Shown: positions 41,451 to 48,957 of the stretch, piece after piece
Layout of the letters: every line of letters begins with the position of its first letter
How positions within the stretch are numbered: the stretch's first letter is position 1
NCBI GenBank assembly: GCA_041306075.1
Contig: JBFYKH010000071.1
Location: forward strand, 14,983 to 78,982
Direction: 5' to 3'
DNA: 64,000 bases
From: JAHIYG01 sp041306075
GTDB lineage: Archaea; Altiarchaeota; Altiarchaeia; IMC4; SCGC-AAA252-I15
Made by a program: the position numbers and the translations under genes
Notes under the pieces: model-generated
What the model saw: only the letters and a program-made list of their open reading frames with translations
What the model was told of the DNA's origin: nothing
Database searches by the model: none

Positions 41451-42698
41451 TTGGAGGACTCATTTTACCTGCCTTTGTCGGAGGCCGACCCTGAGGTTGC
41501 GGCCGCGGTAGCGTCTGAGATGAGCCGGCAGGAGGGGATAAACCTTATTGCGTCGGAGAGCCTGTCGTCGGCCGCCGTCCGCGAGGCTTGCGCATCCGTC
41601 ATGACGAACAAGTACGCGGAAGGCTATCCGCACAAGCGGTATTACGGCGGGTGCGAGAACGTCGACCTGGTCGAGGACCTCGCCATCGAGCGCGCGAAGA
41701 GGCTGTTCGGGGCGGATCATGTGAACGTGCAGCCGCACTCGGGGACTCAGGCGAACCTCGCCGTCTACCTTGCCGTCCTGAAGCCGGGGGACACCCTACT
41801 CTCGATGGAGCTCAGCCACGGAGGCCACCTGAGCCACGGATACAAGATTAACGAGTCCGGGAAGGTGTATAAGGGGGAGTTCTATACGGTGAGCCGGAAG
41901 ACCGGCGCCCTGGACATGTCGGAGGTCGCCGCGAGGGCGAGGGAGGTGAAGCCAAAGCTCATAGTCTGCGGGTACAGTGCGTACCCGAGGACGGTCCCGT
42001 TCAAGGAGTTCCGTGAGGTGGCTGACGATGTCGGCGCCTACCTGATGGCGGACATAGCGCACATAGCGGGCCTCGTGGGTGCGGAAGTCCACCCGTCGCC
42101 GGTGAAATACGCGGACTTCGTCACCACCACGACCCACAAGACGCTTATGGGCCCGCGGGGCGCGATGATAATGTGCCGCCAGGAGCATGCGCAGGCCGTC
42201 GACCGGGCGGTGTTTCCGGGCTGCCAGGGCGGGCCGTTCATGCACATCATAGCCGCGAAGGCGGTGTGCTTCAGGGAGAACATGACGAAAGCCCGCCGGG
42301 GGATGATGTCGCAGGTCGTCGCCAACTCTAAGGCGCTGGCCCGAGGCCTCCTGGAGGACGGGTTCGACCTCGTGTCCGGCGGCACGGACAACCACCTCAT
42401 GCTCGCGGACCTGACAGGGAAGGGCTTGACCGGGAAGGCCGCGGAGTCCGCATTGGGCGAGGCGGGCATAACGTTGAACAAGAACACGGTGCCCTACGAC
42501 AAGCAGAGCCCCTTCGTGACGTCGGGCGTCAGGCTGGGGACGCCGTGCGTCACCGCCCGGGGCATGAAGGAGGCCGAGATGAGGCAGATTGCCTCGTGGA
42601 TAGGCGAGGTCGTCGGCAGGCCGCAGGATGCGGCGGTCCGCGAAAGAATCAGAACTGAAGCCGGAGCGCTCTGCCTGAAGCATCCGATATACCGGTGA
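41451..42698 (+). CDS. glyA: serine hydroxymethyltransferase
   Basis: PLP enzyme moving the serine one-carbon unit to (tetrahydro)folate. 415 residues. LIASESLSS near the N terminus, THKTLMGPRGAM with the PLP Lys, and QGGPFMHIIAAKA are all intact. The start is TTG at 41451, because an in-frame stop lies 9 bp upstream and the next ATG would remove conserved N-terminal residues. AAGTGAT precedes it by 6 bp as a weak Shine-Dalgarno. With folD, fhs and folC in this window, the acceptor is probably folate. Confidence 0.96.
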   Translation: MEDSFYLPLSEADPEVAAAVASEMSRQEGINLIASESLSSAAVREACASVMTNKYAEGYPHKRYYGGCENVDLVEDLAIERAKRLFGADHVNVQPHSGTQANLAVYLAVLKPGDTLLSMELSHGGHLSHGYKINESGKVYKGEFYTVSRKTGALDMSEVAARAREVKPKLIVCGYSAYPRTVPFKEFREVADDVGAYLMADIAHIAGLVGAEVHPSPVKYADFVTTTTHKTLMGPRGAMIMCRQEHAQAVDRAVFPGCQGGPFMHIIAAKAVCFRENMTKARRGMMSQVVANSKALARGLLEDGFDLVSGGTDNHLMLADLTGKGLTGKAAESALGEAGITLNKNTVPYDKQSPFVTSGVRLGTPCVTARGMKEAEMRQIASWIGEVVGRPQDAAVRERIRTEAGALCLKHPIYR

Positions 42699-42704
42699 CC
42701 CCGG

Positions 42705-43661
42705 CTATTTAATGTCCGGGAGCCCCGCGTCAAGCTGTATGGCCTCCAGCCTCCTCTTTATCTCAAGGGACCTTGCGACCGCCCATCCGTCGCCCGTCCT
42801 CTCGGCTTCCCTGAGGGTTGCCGCGACGGCTTCAAAGTCCCTCTTCTCGGGGGCCTCCCCTATGCCGATTTCGTTCATCCATACGATGAGGCCTCCAGCC
42901 TCGATGCCCATCGTGTTCTTACCCCTGACTTTCCTGAGGGCTTTGCGGATGAGGCCCTCGTCCCGTTTGGGGTCGGTCTCCTCTCCTACACTTCTCATCA
43001 TGCCGTGGAGCATGGCCACCCTGGCACCGTTCTTCTCCACACTCCGCTCGTGCTCCAGGAGGTCTGCGAACATCATCCTCTCAAGAGCGGTCGGCTCGGT
43101 TGGGACGCCCAGGTCCCTCGCGTAAGCGTGCATGGCCAGGGTGTTCACGACGCTCACCGAGCGCATGACGTTCAGCCCATCAGCCGTTTCCTCGACTGCC
43201 AATGCATCCACCCTGAAGGTTCCGTCCTGCTCCGGCCATGTCGCGGTGAGCCGGTGGCCGTCTCTTCTGAGCGTCGCCTCCCTCCCTCTCTTCACTGTCC
43301 TGACGGTCCACTCCCCCGGTCTTGTCTCCTCGACGCTGCCGACCTTGTCCTGCAAATCCGCTTCCCTCGGGGTCCTCCTAAGTATGAATCCCAGCTTCTT
43401 CAAGCCTTCATCGACTTCGTCCAGCCGCATGCCCTCCCCGAGCGTGAACATGCGCTTGGGCCTGTAGTATTCGAGGTCTTTGAGGATTATGGCGGAGTCC
43501 TCTGCGGGGTCGACTTTCCCCCCCATCCCCCTCCTCATGGAGTGCATCTGGAGGGCTTCGAAGCCCGCGCCGTCCCCCCGGTACGCCTGGAGGGCCCTTG
43601 CCATGAGTTCCACCCTCCTGTCTGCCTCTTCCCCCCCCGTCCGGCTTCTCTGGGCTGGCAT
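42705..43661 (-). CDS. lineage-specific repeat protein (third member of the 2859/3572 family)
   Basis: 318 residues. Stretches such as RALQAYRGDGAGFEALQMHS, then MRRGMGGKVDPAEDSA, and NGARVAMLHGMMRSVGEETD followed by PKRDEGL repeat the roughly 40-residue YR..G...A.LH.M..LG..E.T..D pattern of the proteins at 2859-4312. A central beta-rich insertion (about 95-165, GEWTVRTVKRGREATLRRDG) interrupts the repeats. The C terminus (LPDIK) lacks the MPPLKRFTR tag. The ATG at 43661 is 26 bp from the TATA element shared with folD. It ends 6 bp from the glyA stop (convergent). Function unknown. Confidence 0.65.
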   Translation of the reverse strand: MPAQRSRTGGEEADRRVELMARALQAYRGDGAGFEALQMHSMRRGMGGKVDPAEDSAIILKDLEYYRPKRMFTLGEGMRLDEVDEGLKKLGFILRRTPREADLQDKVGSVEETRPGEWTVRTVKRGREATLRRDGHRLTATWPEQDGTFRVDALAVEETADGLNVMRSVSVVNTLAMHAYARDLGVPTEPTALERMMFADLLEHERSVEKNGARVAMLHGMMRSVGEETDPKRDEGLIRKALRKVRGKNTMGIEAGGLIVWMNEIGIGEAPEKRDFEAVAATLREAERTGDGWAVARSLEIKRRLEAIQLDAGLPDIK

Positions 43662-43683
43662 AATATTACCCGCGTAGGCTGCG

Positions 43684-43691
43684 ATTAAATA
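43684..43691. promoter_or_regulatory. shared bidirectional TATA element repeat protein / folD
   Basis: ATTAAATA centred 26-27 bp from both the minus-strand ATG (43661) and the folD ATG (43715). The start-to-start distance of 54 bp equals that of aroC/malic enzyme. Confidence 0.6.
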
Positions 43692-43714
43692 CCCCTCCGG
43701 GGAATATATTCTGG

Positions 43715-44551
43715 ATGGCGGTAATCCTCGACGGGAAGGCTGTCGCGGCCAAGATACGGGGGGACGTCCGGAAGAAGGCGTCCGCCCTCAATGTAAAGCC
43801 CGGCCTCGCCGCGGTGCTCGTCGGCGAGAACCCCTCATCGAAGCTGTACGTCGACCTGAAGGAGAAGGCCTGCGCCGAGGCCGGCTTCTATTCCGAGCGG
43901 CATGTGCTGCCGAAGGATGCCAAGGAGAGGCAGCTGCTCGAACTCATAGGGCGCCTGAACGACGACCCGAGGATACACGGTATAATCGTGCAACTGCCTC
44001 TCCCCAAGCACATCCGGGTCAGGGCGGTCGTGAAGGCATTGTCTCCCGCCAAGGACGTGGACGGCTTCCACCCCTACAACAACGGCGCCGTCATGGACGG
44101 TGAGGAGCGGCTGGTGTCCGCCACCCCGAAGGGCGTAGTACGCCTCCTTGAGGCATACGGCATAGGATTCGACGGCCGCGAGGTCGTCGTCGTCAACCAC
44201 ACCATCGTCTTGGGCCGTCCCCTGTCCATGCTCCTCATGAACCGCGACGCGACGGTGACCGTCTGCAACCACAGGACGAGGGACCTTGGCCGGCACACGC
44301 TCGGCGCGGACATACTAGTCTCGGGCGCCGGCGTCCCGGGGCTCATAAAGGCCGACATGGTTCGCGAAGGCGCGGTCGTCGTGGACGCGGGCATAAGCTT
44401 CCTGGAAGGCAGGGTCCGGGGGGACGTCGACTACGGGAGCGTGGAGAAGAAGGCGTCCTACATCACCCCAGTCCCGGGCGGCGTCGGGCCGATGACCGTC
44501 GCAATGCTCCTTGAGAACACCCTCTTGGCGGCGCAAGGCGATACGGCTTAA
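43715..44551 (+). CDS. folD: bifunctional methylene-THF dehydrogenase / methenyl-THF cyclohydrolase
   Basis: Interconverts methylene-, methenyl- and formyl-THF. 278 residues. Catalytic Lys region SSKLYVDLKEKACAEAG, the PGGVGPMTVAMLLENT signature, GIIVQLPLPKH and the DVDGFHPYNNG loop are present. In the nucleotide-binding segment the common GRSxxVGxP reads NHTIVLGRPLSMLL, so Ser is replaced by Thr-Ile and the cofactor preference may be altered. Leaderless ATG at 43715. FolD in archaea is usually taken to be bacterial in origin. Confidence 0.95.
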   Translation: MAVILDGKAVAAKIRGDVRKKASALNVKPGLAAVLVGENPSSKLYVDLKEKACAEAGFYSERHVLPKDAKERQLLELIGRLNDDPRIHGIIVQLPLPKHIRVRAVVKALSPAKDVDGFHPYNNGAVMDGEERLVSATPKGVVRLLEAYGIGFDGREVVVVNHTIVLGRPLSMLLMNRDATVTVCNHRTRDLGRHTLGADILVSGAGVPGLIKADMVREGAVVVDAGISFLEGRVRGDVDYGSVEKKASYITPVPGGVGPMTVAMLLENTLLAAQGDTA

Positions 44552-44588
44552 ATATCCCGCACTCCAAGTCTTAACCTGGTGTTTTCCC

Positions 44589-46133
44589 TTGAAGGCCTCC
44601 TATGCGCTGATTAGTGTCTGGGACAAGGCTGGGGCCGTCGACTTCGCAAGGGGGCTCCATAAGCTGGGCTTCAGGATACTGTCTTCGGGGGGCACTTCTA
44701 AGGCCCTCTCGGTGGCCGGAGTGCCCACCATGCAGATTTCAGACTACACCGGCTTCCCCGAAATGCTTGACGGGCGGGTGAAGACGCTGCACCCGAGGGT
44801 GCACGCCGGCATCCTGGCGCTCCGCGGCGACGAGAAGCACACAGGAAAACTCAAGGAGCACGACATCCCGCACATAGACGTCGTCGCGGTGAACCTGTAC
44901 CCGTTCGCGGAGACGGTCGCCAGGAAGGATTCGACGCTCGAGGACGCGATAGAGAACATAGACGTCGGCGGCCCCGCCCTCATACGGGCGGCTGCGAAGA
45001 ACCACTCGCACGTCGCGGTGATAGTCGACCCTGCAGACTATGGGCGCGTCCTCGATGAGCTTCGGTCGGGCGGGGCGGTCACGGAGGCGACGAGGAGGAA
45101 CCTCGCCGTCAAGGCGTTCGCCCGCACGACGGAATACGACTCGGCGATACACAAGTACCTCTCTCGGACATACCAGCCCGGGAAATTCCCGGACCACTTA
45201 GACATAAACCTCCGGAAGGCCTACGACCTCCGCTACGGAGAGAACCCCCACCAGTCGGCTGCATACTACTTCGATGCCGACGCGGCCCCATGCATCACCG
45301 AGACCGCGGTGCTCTCTGATGGAAAACAGCTCAGCTTCAACAACCTCCTCGACGTGAACTCCGCCCTCGAGTTCGTGAAGGAGTTCGACAAGCCGGCGGC
45401 CGTGATAATAAAGCACATCAACCCGTCGGGGGTAGGGGTCGCGGACACCATCGGCCAGGCGTACTCCCGCGCCCACGGCGCGGACCCCATGAGCGCATAC
45501 GGCTGCGTCGTCGCCCTCAACAGGGCCCCGGACGCCGATACCGCGAGGGAGATTGCCTCAACGTTCGTGGAGGTCGTCGCCGCACCATCCTACGGGAAGG
45601 AAGCTCTCGACATCCTCCTGGCCAAGAAGAAGATGCGCGTACTCGCGGTCGGGGGTATAAAGAAGACCACGAAGGACGCGCTCGACTATCGGCGGGTCAT
45701 CGGAGGCATGCTCCTGCAGACGCCGGACCTCGCGGACGTCTCCGAGTCCGGCCTGAAGGTCGTCTCGAAAAGGAAGCCCACGCCATCGGAGACCGAGGAC
45801 ATGCTGTTCGCATGGAAGGTGTGCAAGCACACGAAGTCGAACTCGATAATACTCGCGAAGGACGACAGGACGGTGGGCGTCGGGGCGGGCCAGATGAGCC
45901 GCGTCGACGCTGTGAAGATAGCGGCAATGAAGGCCAAAGACCTTGCAAAAGGGGCTGCGATGGCGTCCGACGCGTTCTTCCCCTTCCGCGACGGCATAGA
46001 CGAGGCCGCGAAGGCCGGCGTCACGGCGGTCATACACCCCGGCGGCAGCATCAGGGACGCGGAGGTCGTCGCCGCGGCGGACGAGCACGGGATGGCGATG
46101 GCGTACACCGGCATCAGGTGCTTCCTACACTAG
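44589..46133 (+). CDS. purH: bifunctional AICAR formyltransferase / IMP cyclohydrolase
   Basis: Last two steps of IMP synthesis with 10-formyl-THF as donor. 514 residues. The N-terminal MGS-like cyclohydrolase domain (about 1-195: ALISVWDKAGAVDFARGLHK, SSGGTSKAL, KTLHPRVHAGIL) is followed by the formyltransferase domain (LRYGENPHQSAAY, IKHINPSGVGV, KHTKSNSIIL and AFFPFRDGIDEAAKAG). Many archaea use PurP and PurO instead, so this is bacterial-type. No ATG lies near the family start; GGTG at 44578-44581 and the TATA box near 44549-44556 support TTG at 44589. Confidence 0.95.
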   Translation: MKASYALISVWDKAGAVDFARGLHKLGFRILSSGGTSKALSVAGVPTMQISDYTGFPEMLDGRVKTLHPRVHAGILALRGDEKHTGKLKEHDIPHIDVVAVNLYPFAETVARKDSTLEDAIENIDVGGPALIRAAAKNHSHVAVIVDPADYGRVLDELRSGGAVTEATRRNLAVKAFARTTEYDSAIHKYLSRTYQPGKFPDHLDINLRKAYDLRYGENPHQSAAYYFDADAAPCITETAVLSDGKQLSFNNLLDVNSALEFVKEFDKPAAVIIKHINPSGVGVADTIGQAYSRAHGADPMSAYGCVVALNRAPDADTAREIASTFVEVVAAPSYGKEALDILLAKKKMRVLAVGGIKKTTKDALDYRRVIGGMLLQTPDLADVSESGLKVVSKRKPTPSETEDMLFAWKVCKHTKSNSIILAKDDRTVGVGAGQMSRVDAVKIAAMKAKDLAKGAAMASDAFFPFRDGIDEAAKAGVTAVIHPGGSIRDAEVVAAADEHGMAMAYTGIRCFLH

Positions 46134-46283
46134 GATACAATCCTGCATCGGGCTGGAGTCCATCGCAGACTACCGGATAGCCATTGGCGGCCTCGGGCAG
46201 GCTGAAGGAACGGTTCAGAAGGGAATACCTGGGCGGGCACTAGCAACCCTCAGCTTTAAACCGGCGCTGCGAAATACTATACA

Positions 46284-46425
46284 GGGGTCCTCTAAAGTGT
46301 GATGGATAAGGGCTCACGCCCTGAGGGCAAGATCGGTTGGTTGGCTAGGGTGTAATAAAAGGATGCCGGGGCTAGGGGCCTCAGCATCCTTGTAAACCGC
46401 AGGCGTCAACTGCCTTGAGGACCCC
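46284..46425 (+). ncRNA. candidate structured RNA gene, about 142 nt
   Basis: No convincing coding frame lies between purH and 46510. GGGGTCCTC (46284-46292) is perfectly complementary to GAGGACCCC (46417-46425), closing a 142-nt domain. Inside are GGGC-TCAC-GCCC (46310-46321), AGGATGC/GCATCCT (46360-46366 with 46384-46390) and AGGC/GCCT near 46401-46414. A TATA box TTTAAA (46255-46260) predicts transcription start close to 46284, the first base of the stem. A T-rich CTTATTCTT follows about 14 nt after the stem. ACA trinucleotides follow the closing stem directly (AACAAACA), as in H/ACA guides, but the multi-hairpin interior is atypical. Family unknown. Confidence 0.5.
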
Positions 46426-46509
46426 AACAAACAGGCGCTCTTATTCTTGCGGCTCCCAGTTTCAGGTATGTGCGCCCATAAAGTCGTCTCCCCTCCTGGT
46501 GGCCATGAC

Positions 46510-47904
46510 ATGCAGGTCGCTGACAGCCTCTCCGGGGTGGAGGCCGGGAGGCTCTCGGGCGCAAGCCGGCAGGACATCCGGCTGGCTGGCGAGATAATCG
46601 GGTTGGTCTACAAGCCCGATGAGCTGAGGTACGGCAATATCGTCGTGCAGGAGCCCTCAGAAGGCAAACTCGTGGAGGTGGCGAGGATACCCTGGGACGG
46701 CGACGAATACGACTTCATGGTGGCGGAGAAGGCAGGCTACGGGGGCCACTCGATAAGAAGCACGGAGCCGGCCTTAAGGGACAAGCACCTACCGGCACAC
46801 CTGCTGCCTCACTTCCGGCAGGCCGCCATGATGCGCGGCCTCGGCCTACCGGAGTACGTCTGTTTCCTGAGGGACGGGGGTCTCCGTACGGACTTGGACT
46901 GGCTGAGGCTCCCGTACACGGTTAACTATGAACCGGAAGGGCACATAATATCAGGCAACGTCCTGTCATTCAGCCACAGAATATGCGAGCGCAAGGCGGA
47001 GAGGGCCGCTATACGGGACCTTGTGGAACGGAGGATGGCTGGAGGGGATTTCACCCTCCACATAAAAAGCTGCGGCTGCGGCATCACAGGCAACGAACCG
47101 TACGGATATGCGATGGTGGCCTATGACGTCCTCCGTGAAGTCGGCAGGGGCCTGTCCCCCGGGGCCGGCGAGGCTGAGGCTGCAAGATGGGCGGACAAGT
47201 GGGAGCTCACGGTCACCGGCTACGCCATAAGCCCCCTCCACCTAGAAACCGCTGAGAAGGGCGAGGTCTGGACATACGAGCGCCTCTACCGGGAGGCGGA
47301 CCCGTCCAACATATTCTTCAAGTACGTCGGGGAGGCGAGAGTCGACGAACGCGAAAAAAACGCGTACTTCAAGGTCAACCCGGAGATTCGCAGGCTTGTC
47401 GGCTTCGAGTGGATGGACCTCCTGGACACGAGGCAGCTTGAGCGGCTCAGTGACAGGCCGGCGGACCTGCTAGTCTTGGATAGGGTGTTCTACCTCTACT
47501 CCCAGAAACCCGGCTCCCATAAGCCACAGTGGCTCGAAGAGCCGATGAGCGGGGCGCTCCACAAGATAATAGGCTCAATCAGGGAAGGCGGCGTGTTCAT
47601 CACAGACAATGACGTGTACGACGTCCGGAACCTAAGCTTCTACGCCGGCCAGGCGGACAACCCCGGCCCTAAGCCGCCATTGTACTTCAGCTGGCGAGGC
47701 CTCAGGGAGGTCCCGTGGGACGGCGGCATGATGGTGTTCGAAGACCATAAGAGGACGGCATTCCCAATATCGGCCGAAGAGGCCGCTGCATGGGATGCCA
47801 GGAACAGATGGGACGTCTACTCTAGGCTCTTCAGGGCTTACCAGGACGAGATAATCCCGCACGGGGGGCGCATGCCGTCCGGGATATACGTGAAGGAAGG
47901 GTGA
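46510..47904 (+). CDS. CheR-like SAM-dependent methyltransferase, atypical
   Basis: About 464 residues. The middle part follows the CheR layout: FTLHIKSCGCGITGNEPYGY (compare the CheR GEEPYSxAM motif I region), ELTVTGYAISPLHLETAEKG, then YFKVNPEIRRLVGFEWMDLL, and LLVLDRVFYLYSQK in place of DxIxxRNVLxY. The N-terminal 170 residues are an unrecognised alpha/beta domain; the C terminus is also extra. No che genes are nearby, so the target is unlikely to be a chemoreceptor. TTG 46447 and ATG 46468 are possible longer starts; GGTGG 7 bp before ATG 46510 decides this one. Activity inferred. Confidence 0.65.
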   Translation: MQVADSLSGVEAGRLSGASRQDIRLAGEIIGLVYKPDELRYGNIVVQEPSEGKLVEVARIPWDGDEYDFMVAEKAGYGGHSIRSTEPALRDKHLPAHLLPHFRQAAMMRGLGLPEYVCFLRDGGLRTDLDWLRLPYTVNYEPEGHIISGNVLSFSHRICERKAERAAIRDLVERRMAGGDFTLHIKSCGCGITGNEPYGYAMVAYDVLREVGRGLSPGAGEAEAARWADKWELTVTGYAISPLHLETAEKGEVWTYERLYREADPSNIFFKYVGEARVDEREKNAYFKVNPEIRRLVGFEWMDLLDTRQLERLSDRPADLLVLDRVFYLYSQKPGSHKPQWLEEPMSGALHKIIGSIREGGVFITDNDVYDVRNLSFYAGQADNPGPKPPLYFSWRGLREVPWDGGMMVFEDHKRTAFPISAEEAAAWDARNRWDVYSRLFRAYQDEIIPHGGRMPSGIYVKEG

Positions 47905-47931
47905 TTTATACTCTGCCAACAATTATGGTCT

Positions 47932-48957
47932 ATGGCCTCGACAGTCTACTTTTGGCATGAAGCCTCGAATCTCCGCCAGGGCGCTGCGGAGTGTTTCAGG
48001 CGGGTGGCGTCCGACTTCGGCCGGGGACGGGTCGGCCTGAAGGTGCACTTCGGCGAGCGGGGAAACAAGACGCATGTGCGGCCGGACTGGCTCCTGGACG
48101 CGAAGGAGCTCCTGGGCGACCCCGTGTTCATCGAGTGCAACGTCATGTACCGGGGCATGAGGACGAGGCGGCAGGACCACTTGGAGACTGCGAGGAGTCA
48201 CGGTTTCGGTTTCCTCCCCCTCGACATACTCGACGGCGAGACGGGGGAGGCGTATGTGGAGGTGCCTGTAAACGTCGGCAGGACGAAGACCGCGAAGCTC
48301 GGGGCCGGGATACAGGGGTACCAAAAACTGGTCGCGGTCTCCCATTTCAAGGGCCACATCGCCGCCGGATTCGGCGGCGCCCTCAAGAACGTCGGCATGG
48401 GCCTCGGCTCCCGCGCAGGCAAGATGGGCATGCACTCCATCATCTCCCCGGTGGTTTTGCCGAAGAAGTGCGTCGCCTGCGGCACTTGCGTCAGGGACTG
48501 CCCGGTCGACGCGATAACGCTCTCGGACGTCGCGTACATCGACTCGAAGAAGTGCATAGGATGCGCCCACTGCATAGCGGTATGCCCAGAGTCGGCGATA
48601 GACATACCCTGGAACATGTCGGGCGAAGTCAACAGGGCCCTGATGGAGAAGGTGGCGGAGTACTCCCTAGCGGCGATGGCGGGCAGGAGCTGGCGGTTCA
48701 TCAACTTCATAACAGACCTCACATACGACTGCGACTGCATGCCCACCCGCCAGAAGCCGTTCATGCCGGACATCGGCATAATACTATCGAGCGACCCGGT
48801 CGCAGCGGACCAGGCGAGCCTAGACCTCGTGAAGGACAGAAACGGCGGGAAGGACCCTTTCCTGAAGAAGCACGGAATCGACGGCTCATACATCCTCGAG
48901 TATGCGGAGACGATTGGCCTCGGCTCGAGGGAATACGGGCTTAAGCGGCTTTCTTAA
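47932..48957 (+). CDS. DUF362 protein with two [4Fe-4S] ferredoxin motifs
   Basis: 341 residues. The DUF362 domain (about 1-175 and 230-341, GLKVHFGERGNKTHVRPDWL and the VSHFKGHIAAGFGGALKNVG core) is interrupted by a dicluster ferredoxin insert: CVACGTCVRDCPVD and CIGCAHCIAVCPE. Members are cytoplasmic redox proteins of unknown substrate; some act in cofactor or lipid metabolism. The TATA box ATTTATAC 24 bp upstream supports the ATG at 47932. The tail overlaps the convergent PFK gene by 17 bp. Confidence 0.9.
   Translation: MASTVYFWHEASNLRQGAAECFRRVASDFGRGRVGLKVHFGERGNKTHVRPDWLLDAKELLGDPVFIECNVMYRGMRTRRQDHLETARSHGFGFLPLDILDGETGEAYVEVPVNVGRTKTAKLGAGIQGYQKLVAVSHFKGHIAAGFGGALKNVGMGLGSRAGKMGMHSIISPVVLPKKCVACGTCVRDCPVDAITLSDVAYIDSKKCIGCAHCIAVCPESAIDIPWNMSGEVNRALMEKVAEYSLAAMAGRSWRFINFITDLTYDCDCMPTRQKPFMPDIGIILSSDPVAADQASLDLVKDRNGGKDPFLKKHGIDGSYILEYAETIGLGSREYGLKRLS

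Noticed and set aside
46301..46325. Box C/D sRNA in the 46284 RNA (GTGATGG ... CTGA)
   Set aside because: The C box has a mismatch, the boxes are too close, and no C'/D' pair is visible.
46302..46355. 17-codon ORF (MDKGSRPEGKIGWLARV) in the 46284 RNA region
   Set aside because: Overlaps the predicted hairpins and has no Shine-Dalgarno sequence; the RNA explanation fits better.
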